Source of the DNA: an uncultured Bacilli bacterium | Lineage (GTDB): Bacteria > Bacillota_I > Bacilli_A > RF39 > UBA660 | Assembly (NCBI GenBank): GCA_934101645.1 | Contig: CAKORX010000001.1 | Location: forward strand, 62,001-126,000 | DNA length: 64,000 nucleotides | Direction of reading: 5' to 3' | In this document: positions 31,153 to 39,625 of the stretch, one piece after another | Position numbering within the stretch: position 1 is the first letter of the stretch | How the letters are laid out: each line of letters begins with the position of its first letter | Notes under the pieces: model-generated | Databases searched by the model: none | What the model saw: only the letters and a program-made list of their open reading frames with translations | What the model was told of the DNA's origin: nothing | Translations under genes and position numbers: made by a program

Positions 31153-33102
31153 ATGTTTAAATTAGTTTCTAAATATAAACCTGCGGGAGATCAAAATAAT
31201 GCAATTGAAAAGCTTACTGAAGGCGTAAATAATAATGAAAAACATCAAGTTTTATTAGGAGCAACTGGAACTGGAAAAACATTTACAATTGCTAATGTAA
31301 TTGCTAAAACAGGAAAACCAACTTTAGTTTTGTCTCATAATAAAACTTTGGCTGGACAACTTTATGCAGAGCTTAAGGAAATGTTTCCTGAAAACCATGT
31401 TGAATATTTTGTTTCGTATTATGATTATTATCAGCCCGAAGCATATGTTCCTTCATCAGATACATATATTGAAAAAGACTCTTCGATAAATGATGAAATT
31501 GATGAACTTAGACATAAAGCAACATCTGCATTAATTAATTATAAAGATGTCATTGTAGTGTCAAGTGTATCATGTATTTACAATATTGGGCAAAAAGAAG
31601 ATTATGAAAAAAACATGTTTGTTATAAATTTAAATGATAATTTTTCTAGAAATTACATTATTTCCAAACTCGTAGATATGACATATGAAAGAAATGAAAT
31701 GGATTTTCATCGTGGTACATTTAGAGTTCGTGGAAATAGTATAGATATTGTTCCCATAAATGAAAAAAGTGAGGCTATTAAAATTACTTTGGAAGATGAC
31801 ATTGTTTCTTCGATTGTAATATTTGACCCACTTACAGGTAGCGTACTTAAAAGAAAGCAAACAGTAATTATTTCTCCAGCATCTTTATTTGTCACAAGTA
31901 AAGAAACTTTAGAGATTGCTACGAAAAATATTGAAATTGAACTTCAGCAAAGGCTTAAGGAATTACACGAGCAAAATAAATTAATCGAAGAACAAAGACT
32001 TAAAGAAAGAACTAATTATGACATAGAAATGCTAAGAGAAACAGGATTTTGTAATGGTATTGAAAACTACTCAAGGCATTTATCTTTGAAAAAAGAAGGA
32101 GAAACCCCTACGACACTTATGGATTTTTTTCCTAAAGATTATTTACTTGTTATTGATGAAAGTCATGTTACCCTTCCCCAAGTAAGAGCCATGTATAATG
32201 GTGATAGAATGCGTAAACAAACTTTAGTCGATTATGGATTTAGACTTCCAAGTGCTCTTGATAATAGGCCTTTAAAGTTTGATGAATTTAATGATAAAAT
32301 AAATGAAGTTATTTATGTATCCGCAACTCCCGGAGACTATGAACTATCACTTACTAATAACAAATATGTTGAACAAATAATTAGACCTACAGGTCTTTTA
32401 GACCCAACTATCGAAGTAAAGAAAACCGAAGGACAAATTGATGATATTGTTTCACAAATAAATAAATGTAAAGAAAATAATGAAAGAGTTTTAATTACTA
32501 CACTTACTATTAAAATGAGTGAAGAATTAACTGATTACTTAAAAAGTTTAAACATTAAAGTTGCTTATTTACATAATGAAGTAAAAACTTTAGAAAGACT
32601 TAAAATCATTCATGATTTAAGAGCTGGTGTATATGATTGTATCGTAGGAATTAACCTTTTAAGAGAGGGTCTTGATATTCCCGAGGTAAGTTTAATATGT
32701 ATACTTGACGCTGATAAACAAGGATTTTTAAGAAGTACAAGAAGTTTAATTCAAACTATAGGTAGAGCCGCGAGAAATAAAAATGGTCATGTTATAATGT
32801 ATGCTGATAATTATAGTGAAGCTATGAATGAAGCCATTAAAGAAACCCAAAGAAGAAGAAAAATCCAAGAGGAATACAACACTTTACATAATATTACACC
32901 ACAGACAATTATTAAAAGTATTAAAGAACTTCCTACAACCGATGAAACAAATGGCAAAACAAAAACTAAATTAAGTAAAAAAGATAAAGCTGAAATGATT
33001 ATAAAACTTGAAAATGAAATGAGAGAGGCCGCTAAAAATCTTGATTTTGAAAAAGCAATGGAACTAAGGGATATTCTTTTTGAAATCAAAGGTTCAAAAT
33101 AA
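31153..33102 (+). CDS. uvrB: UvrABC system protein B
   Basis: 649 residues, the normal length. The opening FKLVSKYKPAGDQNNAIEKL, Walker A GATGTGKTF, the beta-hairpin YYDYYQPEAYVPSSDTYIEK, DESHVTLPQ, SATPGDYE, the helicase motifs LLREGLDIPE and QTIGRAARN, and the C-terminal UVR domain (EMREAAKNLDFEKAMELRDI) are all present. It verifies damage delivered by UvrA and recruits UvrC. AAAGGAGA precedes the start. uvrA lies 6.5 kb away on the other strand. Confidence 0.97.
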   Translation: MFKLVSKYKPAGDQNNAIEKLTEGVNNNEKHQVLLGATGTGKTFTIANVIAKTGKPTLVLSHNKTLAGQLYAELKEMFPENHVEYFVSYYDYYQPEAYVPSSDTYIEKDSSINDEIDELRHKATSALINYKDVIVVSSVSCIYNIGQKEDYEKNMFVINLNDNFSRNYIISKLVDMTYERNEMDFHRGTFRVRGNSIDIVPINEKSEAIKITLEDDIVSSIVIFDPLTGSVLKRKQTVIISPASLFVTSKETLEIATKNIEIELQQRLKELHEQNKLIEEQRLKERTNYDIEMLRETGFCNGIENYSRHLSLKKEGETPTTLMDFFPKDYLLVIDESHVTLPQVRAMYNGDRMRKQTLVDYGFRLPSALDNRPLKFDEFNDKINEVIYVSATPGDYELSLTNNKYVEQIIRPTGLLDPTIEVKKTEGQIDDIVSQINKCKENNERVLITTLTIKMSEELTDYLKSLNIKVAYLHNEVKTLERLKIIHDLRAGVYDCIVGINLLREGLDIPEVSLICILDADKQGFLRSTRSLIQTIGRAARNKNGHVIMYADNYSEAMNEAIKETQRRRKIQEEYNTLHNITPQTIIKSIKELPTTDETNGKTKTKLSKKDKAEMIIKLENEMREAAKNLDFEKAMELRDILFEIKGSK

Positions 33103-33136
33103 TTTAATATTATGATAAAATATTAGAAAGGTAGAT

Positions 33137-34222
33137 ATGGCAAAAAGAAGAAAAAAAATTAAAAAAAGTGGAATTTTATTTATATTAATAATAGTTTTTA
33201 TAATAGGTTTTTTCTTATTTAATAAAAAAGATGATAAACCTAGTAATAAAACTATATCAATTATGAAAGAAAATAACATTGATGAAAAGTATTATTCTAA
33301 GACTTTAGAATATGTTTTACTTAATGGAATATATGATGAAAAGTATTTAAACGAATATAAAGATATAGATTTTAATAACGAAGACAATTTTGAAAGTATT
33401 TTAACTACATTTCTTCCTAAAGGATATAAAGGAAAAGAAATAAATTATATTTTAAAATTAAGTGACAAAAACATTGATATTTTAAAGAGCAAAGACTACA
33501 AAGATATAAGCAATTATTATCAATATAAAAATTTTGATGCAAGTAAAATAGAAAGATATAATGATTATAAAACTTTAAGTGATGAAAGTTATCAAAACGT
33601 TATAACTATGGTAAATATTAATATTGATTTGCCTTATTATAGTGATACTAAAATGGTTGAAAATGCTGATGATGTACTTGTCCTTGTAAATAAATATAAT
33701 TATCTTCCTAAAGGATATAAGCCAAGTGATTTAGACTATCTTGATGGAGCTTATGGTAATAAAGTTCCTATTAGAAAAATTATTAAAGAATCATTTCTAG
33801 CTTTACAAGAAAGTGCTAAAAACGAAATTAATATAACATTAATGCCTACGACTGCATTTAGGGAAGAAAGTTTCCAAGAAACGCTTTATAATAACTATGT
33901 AAAATCTTATGGCAAAAGTGATGCTGATACATTTTCTGCAAGGCCTGGATATTCTGAACATCAAACTGGACTTGCTATAGATCTTAAAAATATTGCTATA
34001 AAAGGAAATGTTAGATTAACTGATGAAAACTATGACTGGCTTGAAAATAATGCTTATAAATATGGCTTCGTAGTGCGTTTTCCTGAAAATAAAGAAAATA
34101 TTACAGGTTATCAATTTGAAAACTGGCATATTCGTTATGTAGGCAAAGAAAATGCTAAAATAATGTACGAAGAAAAACTTTGTCTCGAAGAATATATTGA
34201 TTTATACATAAAAAATTATTAA
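33137..34222 (+). CDS. VanY/M15B-type D-Ala-D-Ala carboxypeptidase
   Basis: 361 residues: an N-terminal membrane anchor (15-29), about 150 residues of helical, possibly wall-associated region, then the zinc peptidase. Metal and catalytic residues are clear: SEHQTGLAIDL (His275, Asp282) and ENWHIRYVG (Glu328, His331). It trims peptidoglycan stem peptides outside the membrane. The gene sits 34 bases after uvrB and may be cotranscribed; a terminator follows it. Confidence 0.88.
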   Translation: MAKRRKKIKKSGILFILIIVFIIGFFLFNKKDDKPSNKTISIMKENNIDEKYYSKTLEYVLLNGIYDEKYLNEYKDIDFNNEDNFESILTTFLPKGYKGKEINYILKLSDKNIDILKSKDYKDISNYYQYKNFDASKIERYNDYKTLSDESYQNVITMVNINIDLPYYSDTKMVENADDVLVLVNKYNYLPKGYKPSDLDYLDGAYGNKVPIRKIIKESFLALQESAKNEINITLMPTTAFREESFQETLYNNYVKSYGKSDADTFSARPGYSEHQTGLAIDLKNIAIKGNVRLTDENYDWLENNAYKYGFVVRFPENKENITGYQFENWHIRYVGKENAKIMYEEKLCLEEYIDLYIKNY

Positions 34223-34251
34223 TGTAATGGTTTAACTATTACATTTTTTTT
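34221..34251 (+). terminator. Terminator after the VanY-type gene
   Basis: The stem TGTAAT/ATTACA follows the stop, with eight T after it on the + strand. Confidence 0.75.
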
Positions 34252-34258
34252 GTTGCAT

Positions 34259-34280
34259 AAAAAAAGGAAGATAAACTTCC
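34259..34280 (-). terminator. Terminator of the uvrA-to-peptidase operon
   Basis: The stem GGAAG/CTTCC overlaps the stop of the zinc peptidase gene and is followed by TTTTTTT on the minus strand. Confidence 0.7.
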
Positions 34281-34945
34281 TAATCTCTATCTTTTGCCAT
34301 TAAAATAAGTCTAAATATTTGAATTGCACTTGCTAAAACACCTGCTACATAAGTTAGTGCTGCACTTACTAATACTTTTTTAACTCCACTTTTTTCTTCT
34401 TTATCTGCAAGTTTTAAAGAATCAATTTCTTTTCCAGCTCTTTTGCTTGCATTAAACTCAACTGGTAAAGTTATTATTTGAAATAATAATCCAAGTGCTG
34501 TTAAAGCAATACCTATATATACTAAATTAAATGCTTCAAATAAAAAGCCAATAAGAATAATATAATATGAAATTGATGTTGCAATATTTACTATTGGATA
34601 AATAAATGAACGTAGTCTTAAGAAAAAATATCCTTCTTTGTCTTGAAGTGCATGTCCACATTCGTGAGCTGCAATAGCAATTGAGGCAACACTATCACTT
34701 TGATATACATTATGTGAAAGTCTAATTACTTTTCTATTAGGATCATAATGATCAGTTAAATACCCATTTGTTTCCACAACATAAATATTTGAAAGACCAT
34801 TTTTTTCAAGTATCTTTCTTGCTACATCTCCACCATTTAAACCACAATTGTTTATCTTTTTAGAATATACACCATAATTAATTCTAACAAATATATCTGC
34901 CACTAAAGGGACAATTATAATAATTAAAAATAAAATTAAATCCAT
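34280..34945 (-). CDS. Membrane zinc metallopeptidase (YugP-like, Zn_peptidase_2)
   Basis: 221 residues. Helix at 1-20, zinc motif HECGH at 94-98 (AIAAHECGHALQDKEGYFFL), then three to four helices and a conserved LPVEFNASKRAG segment. The family (YugP) is broadly conserved in Firmicutes and has no firmly known substrate. The start overlaps the cysS stop, so its expression is tied to the tRNA synthetase operon. Confidence 0.88.
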   Translation of the reverse strand: MDLILFLIIIIVPLVADIFVRINYGVYSKKINNCGLNGGDVARKILEKNGLSNIYVVETNGYLTDHYDPNRKVIRLSHNVYQSDSVASIAIAAHECGHALQDKEGYFFLRLRSFIYPIVNIATSISYYIILIGFLFEAFNLVYIGIALTALGLLFQIITLPVEFNASKRAGKEIDSLKLADKEEKSGVKKVLVSAALTYVAGVLASAIQIFRLILMAKDRD

Positions 34946-36333
34946 TACTTCACCTCATATGTAGTACCTTCTCTAGTATCTTTTAATAAAATACCTTTTG
35001 AAAGTAGTTCTTCTCTAATTGAATCAGCTAAAGCAAAATCTTTATTTTCTTTTGCAATACGTCTTTTTTCAATCATTTCATTTATATAATTTTCATCTAA
35101 ATTATGAGTTTTTTCTTTTGTTAAATCAAGTGATAACACTTCATCCCACTTATTAACAAGTTCATATTTTGTAATATCATTTGTATGCTCATCTTTAAGT
35201 AAATCATATAATAGTGTGATTGCATTCGCAGTATTTAAATCATCTTTTAAATATTCAATAAATTTATTATTATAAAATTCATATGCATCAGAACTTACAC
35301 TGCCCTCTTTTTTCAAAGATAATACTTTATTTTTTAATTTTTTATATGCAATTTCTGCTCCGTCAAGGGAAGCATATGAAAATGTAAGTTGTCTTCGATA
35401 ATGAGATTGCAAGCACATGAATCTGAATGAAAGTGGATTATAGCCTTTTTGAATTAATGTTTGAACTGTTAAAATGTCTCCCTTACTTTTACTCATCTTA
35501 CCAGATTCATCATTTAAATGTTCATTATGAAACCAATAATTACACCATTTATGTCCTAAATAACTTTCTGATTGAGCAATTTCATTTGTATGGTGCGGAA
35601 AAATATTATCAACTCCTCCGCCATGAATATCTAAATGCTCTCCTAAATATTTAATTGATATTCCAGAGCATTCAATATGCCATCCTGGATAACCTGTTCC
35701 AAATGGAGAGTCCCATTTAAGTTCTTGGTCATCAAATTTAGATTTAGTAAACCATAAAGCAAAGTCAGCTTGATTACGTTTATTTTCATCAAAATCTACT
35801 CCATCACGAGCACCAATTACCATTTCATCTTCTTTGTGATTTGTTAAAACATAATAGTCTTTTAATTTAGATACATCAAAATAAACATTACCACCAGCTT
35901 TATATGCATATCCAGTATCAAGAAGTTTACTTATAATTTTTATGTATTCATCTATATTATCTGTGGCGTTACTTACTATTTCAGGCATTTTACAATTTAG
36001 AGCCTCAAAGTCTTTAAAAAATGCATCTTTATAAAAAGCAGCTATATCAAGTACTGACTTATGTTCTTTTTTAGCACTTTGAACCATTTTGTCATCACCT
36101 GAATCACTATCAGATGTTAAGTGTCCTACATCGGTTATATTCATACATCTTGTAACATCAAAGCCAATAAATCTTAAGGTTTTATCAAGTATATCATGTC
36201 CAATATAATTTCTCATATTACCAATATGTGCATAATGATAAACTGTTGGACCACATGTATAAAATGTAACCTTTCCTTCTTTCCAAGGAATGAATACTTC
36301 TTCTTTATGTGTTAATGTATTATATATTTTCAT
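34945..36333 (-). CDS. cysS: Cysteinyl-tRNA synthetase
   Basis: 462 residues, the normal length. The HIGH motif is in TVYHYAHIGNMRNYIGHDIL, zinc ligands are in YTCGPT and GWHIECSG, and the signature KMSKSKGD is present. It charges tRNA-Cys in the cytoplasm. No T-box leader is visible in the 89 bases before it. It overlaps the downstream peptidase gene by one base. Confidence 0.97.
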   Translation of the reverse strand: MKIYNTLTHKEEVFIPWKEGKVTFYTCGPTVYHYAHIGNMRNYIGHDILDKTLRFIGFDVTRCMNITDVGHLTSDSDSGDDKMVQSAKKEHKSVLDIAAFYKDAFFKDFEALNCKMPEIVSNATDNIDEYIKIISKLLDTGYAYKAGGNVYFDVSKLKDYYVLTNHKEDEMVIGARDGVDFDENKRNQADFALWFTKSKFDDQELKWDSPFGTGYPGWHIECSGISIKYLGEHLDIHGGGVDNIFPHHTNEIAQSESYLGHKWCNYWFHNEHLNDESGKMSKSKGDILTVQTLIQKGYNPLSFRFMCLQSHYRRQLTFSYASLDGAEIAYKKLKNKVLSLKKEGSVSSDAYEFYNNKFIEYLKDDLNTANAITLLYDLLKDEHTNDITKYELVNKWDEVLSLDLTKEKTHNLDENYINEMIEKRRIAKENKDFALADSIREELLSKGILLKDTREGTTYEVK

Positions 36334-36422
36334 AATCTTTCTCCTTATCAGTATATTATACTATATTTTAGTAAAAACAAAAAGGTTATAATTCTAATTT
36401 TTGTCTATTAAAAAAGAAGGAT

Positions 36423-37844
36423 TTACCTTCTTAAATTTTCAAGAGTTTTTTCTTTTCCAAGTAGATAAATACAAGCATCTAATTCAGGTCCATGCATAAA
36501 TCCACTTGCTTTAATCCTAAGAGGCATATATAAAAGTTTGCCTTTTACATTTAAGCTATTTTTGGTGTTTTCAATAGCAATATTAATATTATCAGTTGTA
36601 AAATCTTCGATAGCTTCGATTTCTCTTGCAAATGTATCAATAACTACTGGAATAATTTCATCACTTTCTAAAAATGCTTTACACTCATCATCTAACTCAT
36701 ATCCTTCGAAAAAGAAATTTTTAATTACATCATTAATCATTTCTCCACAGTTTATATGAGTTTTATATGTTAATAATAACTTTCTTACCCACTCTTCAGA
36801 TTTATTAGAAATATCAAATTTAATAAATGGCTTTATCCATTCTAGATATCTTTCATCATCCATTTCTTTAATATAATGAGCATTAAACCACTCTAGTTTT
36901 TTTATGTCATAACATCCAGGTGCTGAAGATATTCTTGTTATATCAAAATTTTCCTCAAGTTCTTTTAAAGTAAATATTTCCTTGTTATCTTTTGGAGCCC
37001 AGCCAATTAAGGCAATATAATTAATAATTGCTTCAGGTAAAAAGCCACGATTAATAAGGTCCATTAAATTATCATCTTTGTTTCTCTTACTAATTTTTGT
37101 GCCATCTGCTTTAATTACTAAAGGTTGATGAATATATATTGGACTTTCCCAACCAAGAGCCTTATATAAAAGTAAATATTTTGGTGTGCTTGATAAATAT
37201 TCATTACCTCTATTAACATGACTTATTTCCATTAAGTGATCATCAATTACATTGGCAAAGTTATATGTAGGAAAGCCATCACTTTTGATAAGAATTTGAT
37301 CCTCTAAAGTGGAATTATCAACTTTTATTTCTCCATAAACAGTATCAATATATGAAGTTACTCCCGCTTTTGGCATTTTTTGACGAATAACATATTTTTC
37401 ACCATTTGCAATTCTTTGTTTTGCTTCCTCTAAAGGAATATGAGAGCAATGTCCATCATAAGTAAACGGTACTTTTCTTGCACTAGCAATTTCTCTTAGT
37501 TTATTAAGTCTTTCTTCATCACAAAAACAATAATAAGCATCACCTTGTTCAACAAGTTTTTCTGCATACTTTTTATAAATATCTAATCTTTCACTTTGAT
37601 AATAAGGTCCAAAATCTCCGCCTACTCCAGCGCCTTCATCAGGTTTTAAACCCATCATATTAAGTGTGTTTAAAATGAATTCTACTGCTCCTTCAACTTT
37701 TCTTTCTTGATCAGTATCCTCGATTCTTAAAATAAATTCTCCACCCATACTTTTTGCAGTTAAATAAGCAAATAAGGCACTTCTTAAATTACCTATGTGC
37801 ATATATCCTGTAGGGGAAGGAGCAAATCTAGTTCTAACTTTCAT
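36423..37844 (-). CDS. gltX: Glutamyl-tRNA synthetase
   Basis: 473 residues. The start RTRFAPSPTGYMHIGNLRSA contains the HIGH-type motif, KISKRNKDD is the KMSKS-type motif, and the C-terminal helical anticodon domain is present. The zinc-knuckle region reads YCFCDEE ... GHC. It charges tRNA-Glu. The start lies 8 bases after the reductase gene, so it belongs to the same transcript. Confidence 0.97.
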   Translation of the reverse strand: MKVRTRFAPSPTGYMHIGNLRSALFAYLTAKSMGGEFILRIEDTDQERKVEGAVEFILNTLNMMGLKPDEGAGVGGDFGPYYQSERLDIYKKYAEKLVEQGDAYYCFCDEERLNKLREIASARKVPFTYDGHCSHIPLEEAKQRIANGEKYVIRQKMPKAGVTSYIDTVYGEIKVDNSTLEDQILIKSDGFPTYNFANVIDDHLMEISHVNRGNEYLSSTPKYLLLYKALGWESPIYIHQPLVIKADGTKISKRNKDDNLMDLINRGFLPEAIINYIALIGWAPKDNKEIFTLKELEENFDITRISSAPGCYDIKKLEWFNAHYIKEMDDERYLEWIKPFIKFDISNKSEEWVRKLLLTYKTHINCGEMINDVIKNFFFEGYELDDECKAFLESDEIIPVVIDTFAREIEAIEDFTTDNINIAIENTKNSLNVKGKLLYMPLRIKASGFMHGPELDACIYLLGKEKTLENLRR

Positions 37845-37852
37845 ACTACCTC

Positions 37853-38743
37853 CTAAAAATCATTTTTTTCTATATTTGAAACAGCTATACATCCGTCACT
37901 TGCGGCTGTAACTAATTGATAAACACCCTTTTTTATACAATCGCCAATTGCATAAAGTCCATCAATCTGTGTTTCAAAATTTTCATCTACTATAATATCA
38001 CCATTTATATTAGTTATGTCAAGACTTTTAAACATATCAGTATCAGGTCTATACCCAATATAAATAAATATGCCTTTTACATTAATAACATTTCCATTAT
38101 CAAGTAAAACACTATTAATCTTACCATTTTCTTCATTAATTTTTTCTACATTTACTCCACCAATAATTTCAATGTTATTAGTATTTTTTACATTTTCTAC
38201 TAATGCATCATCGCCTTTAAACTTATTTCCTCGATGAAGTAAATAAACTTTTTTTGCAAGTTTTGCTAAATAAAGGCTTTCCTGAAGTGCCGAATTACCT
38301 GAGCCTACAACTGCAATATCTTCATCTTTATATAAAAAGCCATCACATGTAGCACACGTACTAATTCCCCTTCCTAAATAGTCTTTTTCATTATCAAGTC
38401 CTAAATATTTTGGAATTCTTCCAGTGGCAACAATAATATTTTTTGCTTGATAATTACCATTTTTCGTAGTTACTACTTTAACATCACTACTTGTATCAAT
38501 GCTTATTACCTCTTCCATTTTAAAGGGAATATCTAATTTTTTAACTTGATTAAATAAATTCATTGCAAGATCTACGCCTTTTATTTCTTCATATCCAGGA
38601 TAATTAGAAATTTTTTCAATTTTTGTAAGCGTTCCCCCCGGAGTAGACTTTTCAAACATTAGAACATTTAAACCCGCTCTTTTAGCATAAATACCCGCAG
38701 TTATACCACCAATACCCATGCCAATAATTATTACATCATACAT
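37853..38743 (-). CDS. trxB: Thioredoxin reductase-like FAD oxidoreductase
   Basis: 296 residues. FAD-binding GxGxxG (IIIGMGIGGITAGIYAKRAG), the ATG motif IIVATGRIPK, the redox pair C130-ATC133 (STCATCDGF), the NADPH site AVVGSGNSALQESLYL and the closing GLYAIGDC are present in order. It probably reduces thioredoxin. Slightly shorter than classical TrxB (about 310), so a related disulfide reductase is possible. Confidence 0.88.
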   Translation of the reverse strand: MYDVIIIGMGIGGITAGIYAKRAGLNVLMFEKSTPGGTLTKIEKISNYPGYEEIKGVDLAMNLFNQVKKLDIPFKMEEVISIDTSSDVKVVTTKNGNYQAKNIIVATGRIPKYLGLDNEKDYLGRGISTCATCDGFLYKDEDIAVVGSGNSALQESLYLAKLAKKVYLLHRGNKFKGDDALVENVKNTNNIEIIGGVNVEKINEENGKINSVLLDNGNVINVKGIFIYIGYRPDTDMFKSLDITNINGDIIVDENFETQIDGLYAIGDCIKKGVYQLVTAASDGCIAVSNIEKNDF

Positions 38744-38758
38744 TTTACTATCCCCTTT

Positions 38759-39571
38759 CTAAAATCTCATATCATTTTTATATACATTATTATATAAATC
38801 TTCGAATTTTGATTTTCTTGATATCATCATTATCATAATTAGTCCTGTCAAAAATAATAATATTGATACGATTTGAGCTACTTTAAAGCCTCCGAGCATT
38901 AATGAATCAGTACGCATACTTTCAATAAAAAATCTTATTACGGAATAATACATTAAATAAAGTGCTGTCTGCATACCTACCTTAATATATTTTCCTCTTC
39001 TTACAATTAAAATTATTATAAAACCAACTAAACAAAAAATTGATTCATATAAAAATGTTGGTTCATAATATATACCTGAAATATTCATTCCTTTAATAAT
39101 AAATTCTGGTATATGTAATGATTTTAAATGTGCCAAACTAGTGGCAGCTCCGTGAGCTTCACCATTAAAGAAGTTTCCCCATCTTCCAAGTGCTTGTGCA
39201 AGTAAAAGAGGCGCTATACATAAATCTGAAATTCTTAAAAACTGCATTTTATATTTCTTACAATAAAGTGCTATTGTTATAACACCTGCAATTATGCCTC
39301 CATGAATTGCAAGACCACCTTCCCAAATTTTAAATATACTAAAAATATCATTTTTATAAAGATTAAAATTAAATATTACATAATAAATTCTTGCTCCAAT
39401 AATTCCAATTACAATTGCCCAAAAAGCTAAATTAAACAAAAAATCTTTATTAATATTAAATCTTTGCCCTTCTTTTTCAAGCATACGAATACCGATAATC
39501 ACTCCAATTAAAATTAAAAGTGAATACCATCTTATACCAAAATTACCTATTTTATAAACATATGGATTCAT
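38759..39571 (-). CDS. lgt: Prolipoprotein diacylglyceryl transferase
   Basis: 270 residues with about seven membrane helices. The start PYVYKIGNFGIRWYSLLILI, the segment GGLAIHGGIIAG and the signature ALGRWGNFFNGEAHG are typical of Lgt, as is the ESMRTDSL end. It adds the diacylglyceryl group to lipobox cysteines, the first step of lipoprotein maturation. Confidence 0.96.
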   Translation of the reverse strand: MNPYVYKIGNFGIRWYSLLILIGVIIGIRMLEKEGQRFNINKDFLFNLAFWAIVIGIIGARIYYVIFNFNLYKNDIFSIFKIWEGGLAIHGGIIAGVITIALYCKKYKMQFLRISDLCIAPLLLAQALGRWGNFFNGEAHGAATSLAHLKSLHIPEFIIKGMNISGIYYEPTFLYESIFCLVGFIIILIVRRGKYIKVGMQTALYLMYYSVIRFFIESMRTDSLMLGGFKVAQIVSILLFLTGLIMIMMISRKSKFEDLYNNVYKNDMRF

Positions 39572-39625
39572 ACTAAATATTATAGCAAAAAATAAGAAAA
39601 AAATATATAAAAAAAAAGAAAACGT

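Noticed and set aside
34900..37900. T-box riboswitches for cysS and gltX.
   Set aside because: Gaps before these genes are 9 to 89 bases, too short, and no T-box motif is seen.
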